From Polyangiaceae bacterium (lineage in GTDB: Bacteria > Myxococcota_A > Polyangia > Polyangiales > Polyangiaceae), in contig JAICTZ010000025.1 in assembly GCA_025936115.1 (NCBI GenBank), positions 1-64,000 of the forward strand: DNA of 64,000 nucleotides, written 5' to 3'. Positions 17,164 through 25,302 of the stretch are shown piece after piece. The position numbers and the translations under genes are program-made. How positions within the stretch are numbered: the stretch's first letter is position 1; every line of letters starts with the position of its first letter. A model generated the notes under the pieces. That model made no database searches. It saw nothing but the letters and a program-made list of their open reading frames with translations, and was not told the origin of the DNA.

Positions 17164-18273
17164 TCACGCGCCGTAAATCTCGAGCACACGGCGCACGAGC
17201 GCGTCTTTCGAGAACTCGGCGTGCGCTCGAGCCCGTCCGGCGTCGCCGAACCGGCGCCGGAGCTCCGCGTCGGCGAGGAGTTTCTGCGTCGCCGACGCCA
17301 GCGCCTCGGGATCCTTCGGCGGCACGGTGAAGCCGCTCTCCCCGTCGCGACTGACGAACGGAACCCCGGAAGGCAGCTGGGTGTTCACGACCGGAACGCC
17401 ACACGCCATCGCCTCGATCTGAACGATGCCGAACGCTTCGCTCCGCGCAATCGAAGGCAACAGGTACACGTCGCTCGCGAGGTAATAGGGAGTCACGCGC
17501 TCGTTCAGGATCTCGCCCAAGAAGTGCACGCGCTCGGCGACCCCGAGCTCGCGCGCGAGCGCTTCGAGCTCGCTTCTGAGCGGCCCGTCGCCGATGAGCA
17601 GCAGCCGCGCGTCGGGCAAGCGCCCGAGCGCACGGATCGCGACCTCGAAACCCTTGTAGTAAATCAGCCGTCCGACGCCGAGCAGGATGGGACCCCCGCC
17701 GAAGCGCGCGCGGATCTCGCGAGCTTCGGCATCGCGCTCGGCGTTCGCGCCGAAGCGATCGAGATCGATGCCGTACGGCACGACGCGCACCTTCGCGCGG
17801 TAGGCGGGAAGCACGACGGACTGCTCGAGCAGGTACGGCGACGTAGCGATCACGGTGTCGGCGCGCTCGAGCAGACGCGCAACGAGCGGCGCGTAGAGCT
17901 TGCCGAGGTACTGCTGGCGCACGATGTCCGAGTGATACGTGACGACCAGGCGGTGGGGGCGCCGTTTGATGCTCGCGAAGTAACTCGCGGCGCCGAGCGG
18001 GTTCGGCAAGTGCATGTGCAGCACGTCGTAGCTGCGCTGCGACAGCTCGAGCACCATGCCGGGCGACGCTTCGACGGAGCGGTAATGACCGTACGACGCG
18101 CAGCGCGTCACGGAGACTCCGCTCACGACGTCCCGATCGGTCCGCGGCTTGTCGTTCGAGCAAACGACGTCGAGATCGACCTTCGATTTCAGCTCGGTCG
18201 CGAGCACGTAGAGGTGGCTCTCGATGCCACCGCTGTAGGGATGAAAGTATTTACCGACTTGGACGACGCGCAT
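17164..18273 (-). CDS. Glycosyltransferase family 4
   Basis: 369-aa GT4 enzyme. ATG at 18273 gives the classic N-terminus MRVVQVGKYFHPYSGGIES. The C-domain contains VRVVPYGIDLDRF, LLGVGRLIYYKGFEVAI and the E-x7-E segment SEAFGIVQIEAMACGVPVV, which resembles mannosyltransferase/WbpY-like members. Third gene of a minus-strand group (GT4, tyvelose-epimerase-like, GT4), 55 bp behind the epimerase. Confidence 0.9.
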   Translation of the reverse strand: MRVVQVGKYFHPYSGGIESHLYVLATELKSKVDLDVVCSNDKPRTDRDVVSGVSVTRCASYGHYRSVEASPGMVLELSQRSYDVLHMHLPNPLGAASYFASIKRRPHRLVVTYHSDIVRQQYLGKLYAPLVARLLERADTVIATSPYLLEQSVVLPAYRAKVRVVPYGIDLDRFGANAERDAEAREIRARFGGGPILLGVGRLIYYKGFEVAIRALGRLPDARLLLIGDGPLRSELEALARELGVAERVHFLGEILNERVTPYYLASDVYLLPSIARSEAFGIVQIEAMACGVPVVNTQLPSGVPFVSRDGESGFTVPPKDPEALASATQKLLADAELRRRFGDAGRARAHAEFSKDALVRRVLEIYGA

Positions 18274-18328
18274 CGGGAAGAGCGGGAAAGGCCGTCCGCC
18301 GTTGGCAGCCGATCGCCGAGGGCGACGA

Positions 18329-19351
18329 CTATCCCACGAAGAGTTCGCGATTCGAGGAGATCCAGTCGAAGAGCAGCGAGAGACCGCGATCGACGCTCGT
18401 CTTCGGCGCCCAGCCCAGATCCCGCGCGGCCTTGCGCACGTCGGCGACGAACACCGGCTGGTCGCCCGGGCGGGTGGCCGACAGGGCCGGGCGCAGCGGC
18501 CGTCCAATGCGGGCCTCGAGCTCACGCACGAGCTCGAGCAGGCTCATGCGATTCTGCGGTCCCCCGCCGACGTTGTATGCCTGGCCTTGCGCCTTGTCGA
18601 TTTGAGCGATGCAGGCGTCGTAGAGATCGCAGAGGTCGTCGACGAAGAGCACGTCGCGCACCTGCTTGCCGTCCCCGTAGATGGTGATCGGCTTGTTCAA
18701 AAGGGCCGCGATGCTGAACCAGGCGACCCAGCCTTGATCTTCCACGCCCATCTGGCGCAGGCCGTAAATGCAGGATTGGCGGAGCGCCACGGTGCGTAAA
18801 TCGTAGATGCGGCCGTAGTCGATGACGTACTGGTCGGCGGCGCCTTTGGAGCAGCCGTACGGTGAGTGGAAGTCGAGTGGCTCCTCCTCGGAGATGCCGT
18901 GCTCGCGATCGATGAGCTCGTAGCGGCCGCCGACTTCACCGACGCGAGCGTGCGGCAGCGAGCCGTAGACTTTGTTCGTCGAAGCAAAAATGACGGCTGC
19001 GGCGGGACAGTGCTTGCGTACCGACTCGAGCACGTTGAACGTCCCGAGCGCGTTGATCTCGAAGTCGCTCCGCGGATCCGTCACGGAGGTGGTCACGGCG
19101 ACCTGGGCCGCGAGGTGCATGACGGTCGCGGCGTCGCGGTGCTCGCGGAAGATCTCCGCGAGCGCGTCGAAGGCGCGGATGTCCTGGCGATAGAACGAGA
19201 ACTTGCCCTGAGTCTTGAGCCACTCGAGGTTCTTGTCGCTGCCACGCCGTGACAGATCGTCAACGACGATCACCTGCTCGCCGCGCTTGATCCAGCGCGC
19301 CGCTGCGTTGCATCCGATGAAGCCAGCGCCCCCGGTCAAGATAATCTTCAT
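18329..19351 (-). CDS. CDP-paratose 2-epimerase-like (CDP-tyvelose epimerase) SDR protein
   Basis: 340-aa extended SDR. The N-terminus is TGGAGFIGCNAA. Several stretches are typical of RfbE/Tyv, which inverts C2 of CDP-paratose to give CDP-tyvelose: ASTNKVYGSLPH, SPYGCSKGAADQYVIDYGRI, the QMGVEDQGWVAWF region and ITIYGDGKQVRDVLFVDDL. The Tyr-x3-Lys pair is in YGCSK. Tyv homologues also occur in clusters where the real substrate is not known, so the exact sugar is uncertain. It fits with the RfbH-type dehydratase and the reductase at 23069-25245. ATG start at 19351, 38 bp after the upstream GT4. Confidence 0.82.
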   Translation of the reverse strand: MKIILTGGAGFIGCNAAARWIKRGEQVIVVDDLSRRGSDKNLEWLKTQGKFSFYRQDIRAFDALAEIFREHRDAATVMHLAAQVAVTTSVTDPRSDFEINALGTFNVLESVRKHCPAAAVIFASTNKVYGSLPHARVGEVGGRYELIDREHGISEEEPLDFHSPYGCSKGAADQYVIDYGRIYDLRTVALRQSCIYGLRQMGVEDQGWVAWFSIAALLNKPITIYGDGKQVRDVLFVDDLCDLYDACIAQIDKAQGQAYNVGGGPQNRMSLLELVRELEARIGRPLRPALSATRPGDQPVFVADVRKAARDLGWAPKTSVDRGLSLLFDWISSNRELFVG

Positions 19352-19389
19352 GCTCTTACTCTCGTAATCTCTCGCCCGGGAGACGTCCA

Positions 19390-20544
19390 CTACCCGCGCG
19401 ACTTCCGTGCGAGGAGCTCCTCGAAAAAGTCGAGGTAGCCCTGGGCCACTTGGGGCCAAGCGTAGACTTTCGTCGCGCGTTCGAGGCCTCTTGCCCCGAA
19501 CTCCCGCCGCGCGTCCGCTTCGCTCAACAGCCGTTCGATCGCCGAAATCCAGGCCTGCTCGTCACCTTCGCGCGCGACGATGCCGGCATCTCCAATGACG
19601 TAGGGAATTTCACCGCTGTCACTGCCGATGACTGGAATCGCGCAGGCGAACGCCTCGATCAGCATGCGACCGAACTGCTCGCGCCAGTGGCGCGCGGTTT
19701 CGCTCGGCGCGCACATGAGATCGAAGGCGTTCACGTACTCCGGCACACGATCATGCGGCGCGCTCACGACGCGCACACGTCCGGCGTGCCGTTCCGCCCA
19801 TGCGCGGATCTCGCCCTCGAGCACCCCGCCGCCGAGAAAAAGCGCGCGCCAAGCCGGACGCAGGCGATCGAGCACCCGCATCAAAAAATGCAGTCCTTTT
19901 TCGGGAACGAAGCGCCCCACGTAGCCGATCACCGGGGGCCCGTCTTCGCTGAAGCCGAGCGTCTCCCGCACGCGGCGACGCGCGTCCCCATCCGGCTTGA
20001 AAAGCTCCAGATCCACGCCGAGCGGACCGAGCCGCGCGGGACGGTCCCGATAACCGGGAGCGTCGCGCTGAACCTCGTAAACGGAATGACCCGAGTAAAA
20101 CCAGCCGTCCGATCGCCCGAGCGTGTAGCGTTCGAGCCAGGAAAACGGAGGTGGGAACCGCTTCCGGATGTTCTGGAAGGTGAGAAACGAGAAAACGCTC
20201 CGCCGCGGGGTCCAGGCCGCGATTTGCGCGCCGGACACCACGTAGGGCTCTTCCCAGGCGAACACGGCGTCCCAGCCCTGGCGGAGCAGCGAGCGCAGCT
20301 CGCCGCCGTAGCCGAAAACATGCGGACTCTGCGTCGCGTAGGCACGCACGCCGAGGGAGCGAACCGGTTCCTCTGGCAGCGCCTCGAAACGGGCCCAACC
20401 GTGATCTGCGCGGTATTTGGCGGGCGCTACGCACGTCACCTCCCAAGCGGCGCCACCCACGCGACTGAGCTCGTGCGCGAGCCGCCGATTGACGCCGATG
20501 ACGTAGGAGTGCCCGACCGTGAGTAACCTGCGGCGAGCCGACAC
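19390..20544 (-). CDS. Glycosyltransferase family 4
   Basis: 384-aa GT4-like protein starting at GTG 20544. N-domain begins LLTVGHSYVIGVNRRLAHEL. The C-domain shows GPLGVDLELF, VIGYVGRFVPEKGLHFLM and the REQFGRMLIEAFACAIPVI E-x7-E motif, followed by SDSGEIPYVIGDAG. Upstream in the same frame the reading remains open, but codon use there is not coding-like. First gene of a minus-strand trio with the tyvelose-epimerase-like gene and another GT4. Confidence 0.87.
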   Translation of the reverse strand: MSARRRLLTVGHSYVIGVNRRLAHELSRVGGAAWEVTCVAPAKYRADHGWARFEALPEEPVRSLGVRAYATQSPHVFGYGGELRSLLRQGWDAVFAWEEPYVVSGAQIAAWTPRRSVFSFLTFQNIRKRFPPPFSWLERYTLGRSDGWFYSGHSVYEVQRDAPGYRDRPARLGPLGVDLELFKPDGDARRRVRETLGFSEDGPPVIGYVGRFVPEKGLHFLMRVLDRLRPAWRALFLGGGVLEGEIRAWAERHAGRVRVVSAPHDRVPEYVNAFDLMCAPSETARHWREQFGRMLIEAFACAIPVIGSDSGEIPYVIGDAGIVAREGDEQAWISAIERLLSEADARREFGARGLERATKVYAWPQVAQGYLDFFEELLARKSRG

Positions 20545-20593
20545 CGGGCGCGGACCATAGGCAACTGCGCCTACTTCCGCAAGCGGCCGCGAG

Positions 20594-20785
20594 TTGCCTT
20601 GGATCGCGGCGGAGGCTCGGCGAAGGTCGGGCCGCTTCGAAGCCACCGTCAGCGCGCTTTCGCCCCTGCTCGAGCGCCTGCGACTTTCGAAGGCGCCATT
20701 CCTCGCGAGCGTGGCGCTTTTGCTCGCCGCCGGCGCGCTCGAAGGCGTGCCGATCGCGCTGCTCGTGCCGCTTTCGATTCGCTGA
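20594..20785 (+). pseudogene. Possible N-terminal remnant of an export ABC transporter
   Basis: This 443-bp gap (20545-20987) holds a 63-codon frame. Its C-terminal half, from LSKAPFLASVALLLAAGALE to the stop, reads like the cytoplasmic entry and first TM helix of a PglK/MsbA-type ABC exporter subunit. It ends abruptly. After the stop, another frame (about 20845-20960) has coding-like text (ITDVFVAESYRIVRISRP, FVLALTAVRRV), but I can join nothing into a full gene. I interpret the gap as debris of a deleted transporter or flippase gene. The match is by eye and weak. Confidence 0.35.
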
Positions 20786-20987
20786 CGAATTCCGAGATCA
20801 CGGGCTGCGCCTGGCTCGGCATCCAGCGCTCGAACTGCGAGCGGCGCCATCACGGACGTCTTCGTTGCCGAATCCTATCGGATCGTTCGAATTTCGAGGC
20901 CGGAGGCGGCGTTCGTGCTCGCCCTCACCGCCGTGCGCCGTGTGCGCGTCCGGTGTCGGAATTGCTCGCGCGGCTCAGCTGACGCCG

Positions 20988-21875
20988 TCAGCGCTGTTTG
21001 AACCGAAACGCGCGGCCGGGTCCGGTCACGCCGGTGAGTCCGTCGAGCACGGCGTAGAACTGACCGCGCGCGAACAGGCGCGACAGCCGACGTGATTCGA
21101 GCGGCCGCCACGGAGCGAGCGAGCCCAAGAGTGCGCTGATCGAAGCCTTGGTCGCGCTCAGGGCCGTCGCGGCTTTGGCGCGCCGTCCCTCGTGCTCGGA
21201 CGAGAGGATCGCGTTGCGTGCGATCAGATAGATACGGCCAATGTTCGGGAGGGTGGAGCCGCTCTCGATGATTTCGGCGTCGGGCACCACGCCCACGCGG
21301 AAGCCGGCGGCGCGCATGCGCTTGGAGAGATCGACGTCCTCGTAGTACGCGAAGAAGCGTTCGTCGAAGCCGCCGACGGCGCGAAACGCGGAGATTCGCA
21401 CGACCATCTGCGCGCCGCTCACGCGCACGGTTTCTACGTACGGCTGCGAGCCTTGCTCGCGCCAGCGCGGGTCCGCACCGAAGTATTCGAGCGTGTCGCC
21501 ACGGATGCGCGCAACCACGACTCCCGCCCGTGGATCGGCGGCGATGGCTTTGACGACCTTTTGCACGCAGTCTGGCGTGACTTCGACGCCGTGACAGGAG
21601 ATGAGCGCGAAGGGGGCGCCGTCGCAGAGTCCGGACCCGTTGACGGCATAGTTCATGCCGCCGGCAAAGCCGAGATTTTTGCCGGTGGCAAGCACGCGGA
21701 AGCCCTCGCGAGCGGCTCGTTCTTCGAGCTCGCGACGCGCTGGCTCCGGCGAGCCGTTCTCGAGGATCGTGAGCGTACACTCGGGTGCGTGCTCCGCGAG
21801 CGAACGCGCCGAACGGAGCGCGCCTTCGGGATTGTTCCAATGCAGAACGATCGCCGGGATCGCGGTGCTCGTCAT
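20988..21875 (-). CDS. Glycosyltransferase family 2
   Basis: 295-aa GT-A glycosyltransferase. ATG at 21875 gives AIPAIVLHWNNPEGALRSAR, the usual GT2 opening, with ILENGSPEP, then GKNLGFAGGMNYAV (typical of WbbL/rhamnosyltransferase-like GT2 enzymes). The acidic catalytic segment is FDERFFAYYEDVDLSKRMR. A weakly hydrophobic C-terminal tail follows. Divergent from the methyltransferase gene at 22123. Donor sugar unknown; dTDP-rhamnose would be a family-based guess. Confidence 0.88.
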   Translation of the reverse strand: MTSTAIPAIVLHWNNPEGALRSARSLAEHAPECTLTILENGSPEPARRELEERAAREGFRVLATGKNLGFAGGMNYAVNGSGLCDGAPFALISCHGVEVTPDCVQKVVKAIAADPRAGVVVARIRGDTLEYFGADPRWREQGSQPYVETVRVSGAQMVVRISAFRAVGGFDERFFAYYEDVDLSKRMRAAGFRVGVVPDAEIIESGSTLPNIGRIYLIARNAILSSEHEGRRAKAATALSATKASISALLGSLAPWRPLESRRLSRLFARGQFYAVLDGLTGVTGPGRAFRFKQR

Positions 21876-22122
21876 GCGCCCCGCGGAGCATCGGTCTTGG
21901 GTCACGAGTTTGTAAAGCAGAAACGTTGGGCCAAAAGTGACCCGCCGTGAACCAGGCGCACCGTCGCTCAACGCGTTCCGTGACGCCATGATCGAGGTGA
22001 TCCGCGGGCGCGGTCGGACGCGCGAAGAGCAGCTGCGCGTAGACCTCGGCCGCGCATGCGCGCCATCTCGCGACGGGCGCGGCGTTGCCGCAGCGGCACT
22101 TATTAGCTATCCTCGCGCCCGC

Positions 22123-23040
22123 ATGAGGCCCCGCCAAGCGATTCCGAGGCTCGCGAGCGCCGCGTTCACGAGCTTCGTGGAGCTGCCGCCCGTTCACCGT
22201 TTGCTGCGAGAAGGAGTGAGTGAAAGCTTCCGGCAGTACGATCGCGAGCTCGCCTGGCCCGACGCCGAGTTCTTCATCGATCAGGCGCCGCCGCGCATTT
22301 GGGGCGGCGTGGGCGGGGACAGCTACACGGGCTGGATCTATCAGCAGGGCTTTTTCGCAGCGCTGATCAAGTCGCACGTCGCGGGCCGCTCGCTCAGCAT
22401 CGTCGATTTCGGCTGTGGTTACGGCAAGCTCGCGCCCGTCAGCACCTTCTTCACGGGACCGGACGGCCGCTATCTCGGCATCGACATCCGACAAGACTGC
22501 GTCGACTTCTGCTCTCGCCACTACGCTGCGCTGCCGCGCGTCGCGTTCCACCGCTCGGGCGACTACAACGGCATGTATTCGGAGTCGCGCTCGGCCGAGC
22601 TCGCGCAGTCAACGCCAGAACGCGAGTGGCCCGTCGCGCCCGGGAGCGTGGATCTCGTCCTGAGCGTCTCCGTCTTCACCCATTTGCAGGAGCGGCAGGC
22701 GCTGCACTACATCGAGGCCATCCACCGCATCCTGAAGCCCGGCGGGCTCGCGATGCTCACGTTTCATGTCGTGGAAGAGCCGCGTAAGCCGCCGCGCTTT
22801 CGCTCGCCCGACAAGCCGCACCTGCTCGAGCTCTTCGACTTCCGCACCGCGCTGCCGCCCTCCGGCTTCTTCTTCACGAGCTCACCGCAGACGCCGGAAG
22901 ACGCCATCGCCGTCAACGACGCTGGCCTGCACCTTCTGATCGACGGCCGCTTCGAGCTCGTCTCGCTGCTCCGTGGCTCGACCACGGGCGGCGAGGATCC
23001 GTTCTTTCAGGATATCGCGATCCTGAAAAAGCCCGTCTGA
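22123..23040 (+). CDS. Class I SAM-dependent methyltransferase
   Basis: 305-aa protein with a Methyltransf_11-type core: motif I IVDFGCGYGKLAP (about 93-105), YLGIDIRQD, SVDLVLSVSVFTHLQ, and RILKPGGLAMLTFH. The first ~60 residues are a family-specific extension. ATG at 22123 chosen; the upstream frame is open but reads through the divergent promoter region, where TTATTAGCTAT at 22100-22110 could supply a -10. Likely modifies a sugar or glycolipid of the polysaccharide (inference). Confidence 0.83.
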   Translation: MRPRQAIPRLASAAFTSFVELPPVHRLLREGVSESFRQYDRELAWPDAEFFIDQAPPRIWGGVGGDSYTGWIYQQGFFAALIKSHVAGRSLSIVDFGCGYGKLAPVSTFFTGPDGRYLGIDIRQDCVDFCSRHYAALPRVAFHRSGDYNGMYSESRSAELAQSTPEREWPVAPGSVDLVLSVSVFTHLQERQALHYIEAIHRILKPGGLAMLTFHVVEEPRKPPRFRSPDKPHLLELFDFRTALPPSGFFFTSSPQTPEDAIAVNDAGLHLLIDGRFELVSLLRGSTTGGEDPFFQDIAILKKPV

Positions 23041-23068
23041 CTGGTGCGGCCTCGAGCGGCCCGGCCCC

Positions 23069-23938
23069 TCAAGTCGGGGCGCCGGACGCCGAGCCCTCTT
23101 CCCGCACGAGCGCGTCCATCACGCGATCGAGGCCGGCATAGATGTCGACCTCGGGCGTGAAGCCGAGGCGCTTGAGCCGCGTCGTATCGAGCCAGAAATC
23201 CTGCGCTTGCACGGTGCGATGGAACTCGGGCGTGTCGATCGACGTGATCTCGCTCTTCGAGCCCAGCCGGTCGCGGCAGTAGTAGATGAGCTCGCCGAGC
23301 CGCGCGGGCGCGCCGCTGCCGATATTCGTGATCTCGCCGAGTGACCCCGTGCGCGTACAGAGTTCGAGCGCGCGGCAGATGTCGTCCACGTAGAGGTAGT
23401 CGCGCACGGGCGTGCCAGCGGCGTAGAGCTCGACGGGCTCGTTCTTGACGAGCCGCTGTATCATGTACTGCAAGGCGTTCTTCCGCTTCGAGAAGCGGTC
23501 GCCCGGCCCGTAAACGTTCGAGAGCCGCAGGATGCGGTAACGCTTGTGGAACGTGCGGCAAAACGACGCCAGCAGGTCCTCGGCGCATTTTTTGGTAATC
23601 GAATAGAAGCCCTGCGGACGACAGACGGCGCTCTCCTCGGCTGGTAGCTCGGTTTGCGCGCCGTACACGAACCAGCTACTCACGAAGTTCAGCGTGAAAT
23701 CCCGGTTGCGACAGCGTTCGAGCACGCGCATCAGCCGCTTCAGGTTCGTCTCGATGTCGATCTCGAGGTCGTCGTAGACGTGGTAGTTGTGTGTGGTCGA
23801 GATCAGATAGAGGATCTCGTCGTGAGCGGGACTTTCGGCGTCACGCGGCTCGGCGTGCGCGAGCTCGGGGTAAAGGGTGCAAAAGCGCGAGCCGACGAAG
23901 CCGCTCGCGCCGAACACGGAGAGCTTGCGCGCCGTCAC
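23069..23938 (-). CDS. NAD(P)-dependent SDR reductase/epimerase of a deoxysugar pathway
   Basis: 289-aa extended SDR. N-terminal FGASGFVGSRFC binds the dinucleotide; the active site shows VSSWFVYG and FYSITKK (Tyr-x3-Lys); then LRLSNVYGPGD and VRDYLYVDDICRALELC. It lies 8 bp downstream of the RfbH-type dehydratase gene. That position and its length fit the 4-ketoreductase step (paratose or abequose synthase, RfbS/RfbJ type) of a 3,6-dideoxyhexose pathway, although the assignment rests mainly on context. GTG start at 23938. Confidence 0.72.
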   Translation of the reverse strand: MTARKLSVFGASGFVGSRFCTLYPELAHAEPRDAESPAHDEILYLISTTHNYHVYDDLEIDIETNLKRLMRVLERCRNRDFTLNFVSSWFVYGAQTELPAEESAVCRPQGFYSITKKCAEDLLASFCRTFHKRYRILRLSNVYGPGDRFSKRKNALQYMIQRLVKNEPVELYAAGTPVRDYLYVDDICRALELCTRTGSLGEITNIGSGAPARLGELIYYCRDRLGSKSEITSIDTPEFHRTVQAQDFWLDTTRLKRLGFTPEVDIYAGLDRVMDALVREEGSASGAPT

Positions 23939-23946
23939 GCCCTGCC

Positions 23947-25245
23947 TCAGCGGAAGGCCTCGAGTACGATCTCGAGGTACTCGAAGTGTTCCGAGGTGTA
24001 GGTCGGCGCGCAGCCGACGAAGAAGACTTCCTCGAGCACGCGATTGGCGTGCGGAAAGTCGCGGTAGTCGCCGAGCGTGCGGTAGCCGGGGTGAATCAGG
24101 ATGTTACCGGCGAAGTAGTTCCGCGTCTGCACGCCGTTTTGCTCGAGGTAAGCGACCAAGCGCGTCTTCTTCTCGTGGCTCTCGCAGATGATGGGCACGC
24201 CGAACCAGGACGTCTCCGCGTGCGCGAGGCTCAGCGGGAACTTGAGACCGGCTACGTACTTGCGAAAAAGCTCCTGGATGCGCGTGTAGTGATCGCGGCG
24301 TCGTTCGTGAATCTCACTCAGCTTTTTGAGCTGCTCGAGACCGATGGCGCCCTGCAGATCGATGGGCTTCAAGTTGTAGCCCATGTGCTCGAAGACGTAC
24401 TTGTGGTCGAGCACGGTGTCCTGCCCTTCGATCCAGGCGGAGAAGCGGTTGCCGCAGGTGCCGTTCGGCAAGAGATTGGCCGGGCCGACACACCAGCAGC
24501 CGCGTCCCCACCACGCGAAGCTCCGCGCGATCTTCACGATTTCTTCCGTGTTGGACGAGACCATGCCGCCCTCGATCGTCGTGATGTGATGCGCCGGATA
24601 GAACGAGCAACTCGCCGCGTTGGCGTAGCTCGCGAGCGCTCGGCCGCGCCAGAGGCTGCCCAGGCTGTCGCAGCCGTCGAGCACGACGACGAGCTTCTTC
24701 TTTTCGGCGATCTCGGCGATGCGATCGAAATCGGGCGGGTTGCCGAGCACGGGCGAGACGAAGATGGCGCGCGTCTTGTCGGTGCACGCTCGCTCGAGCT
24801 CGTCGAGGTCGAAATTCAGGGTCTCGAATTCGATGTCGACGAAGACGGGCTTCATCCCGTTCTGCACGATGGGCGCGATCGTCGTCGGGAAGCCGACGAC
24901 GGACACCGCGATTTCGTCGCCGTCTTGCCAATCGTAAAACTTCTTGAGCGCCGCGATCATGACGAGGTTCGCGGAGCTGCCCGAGTTCACCATCACCGAA
25001 TGCGTCTGACCGATGGCCTTGCCGAACGCCTCCTCGAACTTGTGCACGTAGGTGCCAGACGACGCCCACTTGCCGACGAGCAGCGCCTCGATCGCGGCGG
25101 CGAGCTCCGCGTCCTCGTACCAGGGCCCGCTGTAGTAGATCTTGTTGTTGAACTCTTTGAGGTTGTACGCAAACTTCGGAAGCGCGCCGTGGCGCTCCCG
25201 GAAACTCGCAAGGAACGCCGAGATTTCGCTGCGAAAGTCAGGCAT
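23947..25245 (-). CDS. rfbH: RfbH/E1-type PLP- and iron-sulfur-dependent 4-keto-6-deoxyhexose 3-dehydratase
   Basis: 432-aa member of the DegT/DnrJ/EryC1/StrS fold that removes the C3 hydroxyl of a CDP-4-keto-6-deoxyglucose-type substrate. The catalytic lysine of aminotransferases is replaced by histidine in SFYPAHHIT (His219/His220), as in E1/RfbH. Four cysteines at 192, 250, 252 and 264 form C-x57-C-x1-C-x11-C, matching the E1 [2Fe-2S] motif C-x57-C-x1-C-x7-C apart from a four-residue longer last loop. NSGSSANL, the WGRGCWC segment, DHKYVFEHMGYNLKPIDLQG and YSGPWY are family hallmarks. The Fe-S cysteines distinguish it from ColD. It needs an E3-type reductase (RfbI), not seen nearby. ATG at 25245. 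Confidence 0.9.
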   Translation of the reverse strand: MPDFRSEISAFLASFRERHGALPKFAYNLKEFNNKIYYSGPWYEDAELAAAIEALLVGKWASSGTYVHKFEEAFGKAIGQTHSVMVNSGSSANLVMIAALKKFYDWQDGDEIAVSVVGFPTTIAPIVQNGMKPVFVDIEFETLNFDLDELERACTDKTRAIFVSPVLGNPPDFDRIAEIAEKKKLVVVLDGCDSLGSLWRGRALASYANAASCSFYPAHHITTIEGGMVSSNTEEIVKIARSFAWWGRGCWCVGPANLLPNGTCGNRFSAWIEGQDTVLDHKYVFEHMGYNLKPIDLQGAIGLEQLKKLSEIHERRRDHYTRIQELFRKYVAGLKFPLSLAHAETSWFGVPIICESHEKKTRLVAYLEQNGVQTRNYFAGNILIHPGYRTLGDYRDFPHANRVLEEVFFVGCAPTYTSEHFEYLEIVLEAFR

Positions 25246-25302
25246 TGTTCGCTCGATTACGCTTCCGTCGCGGCTGATGCAAGCGGCAAAGCTCGGGCGC
25301 TC

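Noticed and set aside
23947-25245. ColD (GDP-4-keto-6-deoxymannose 3-dehydratase), suggested by the presence of gmd
   Set aside because: The four-cysteine [2Fe-2S] motif is present, which ColD lacks; the sequence follows E1/RfbH.
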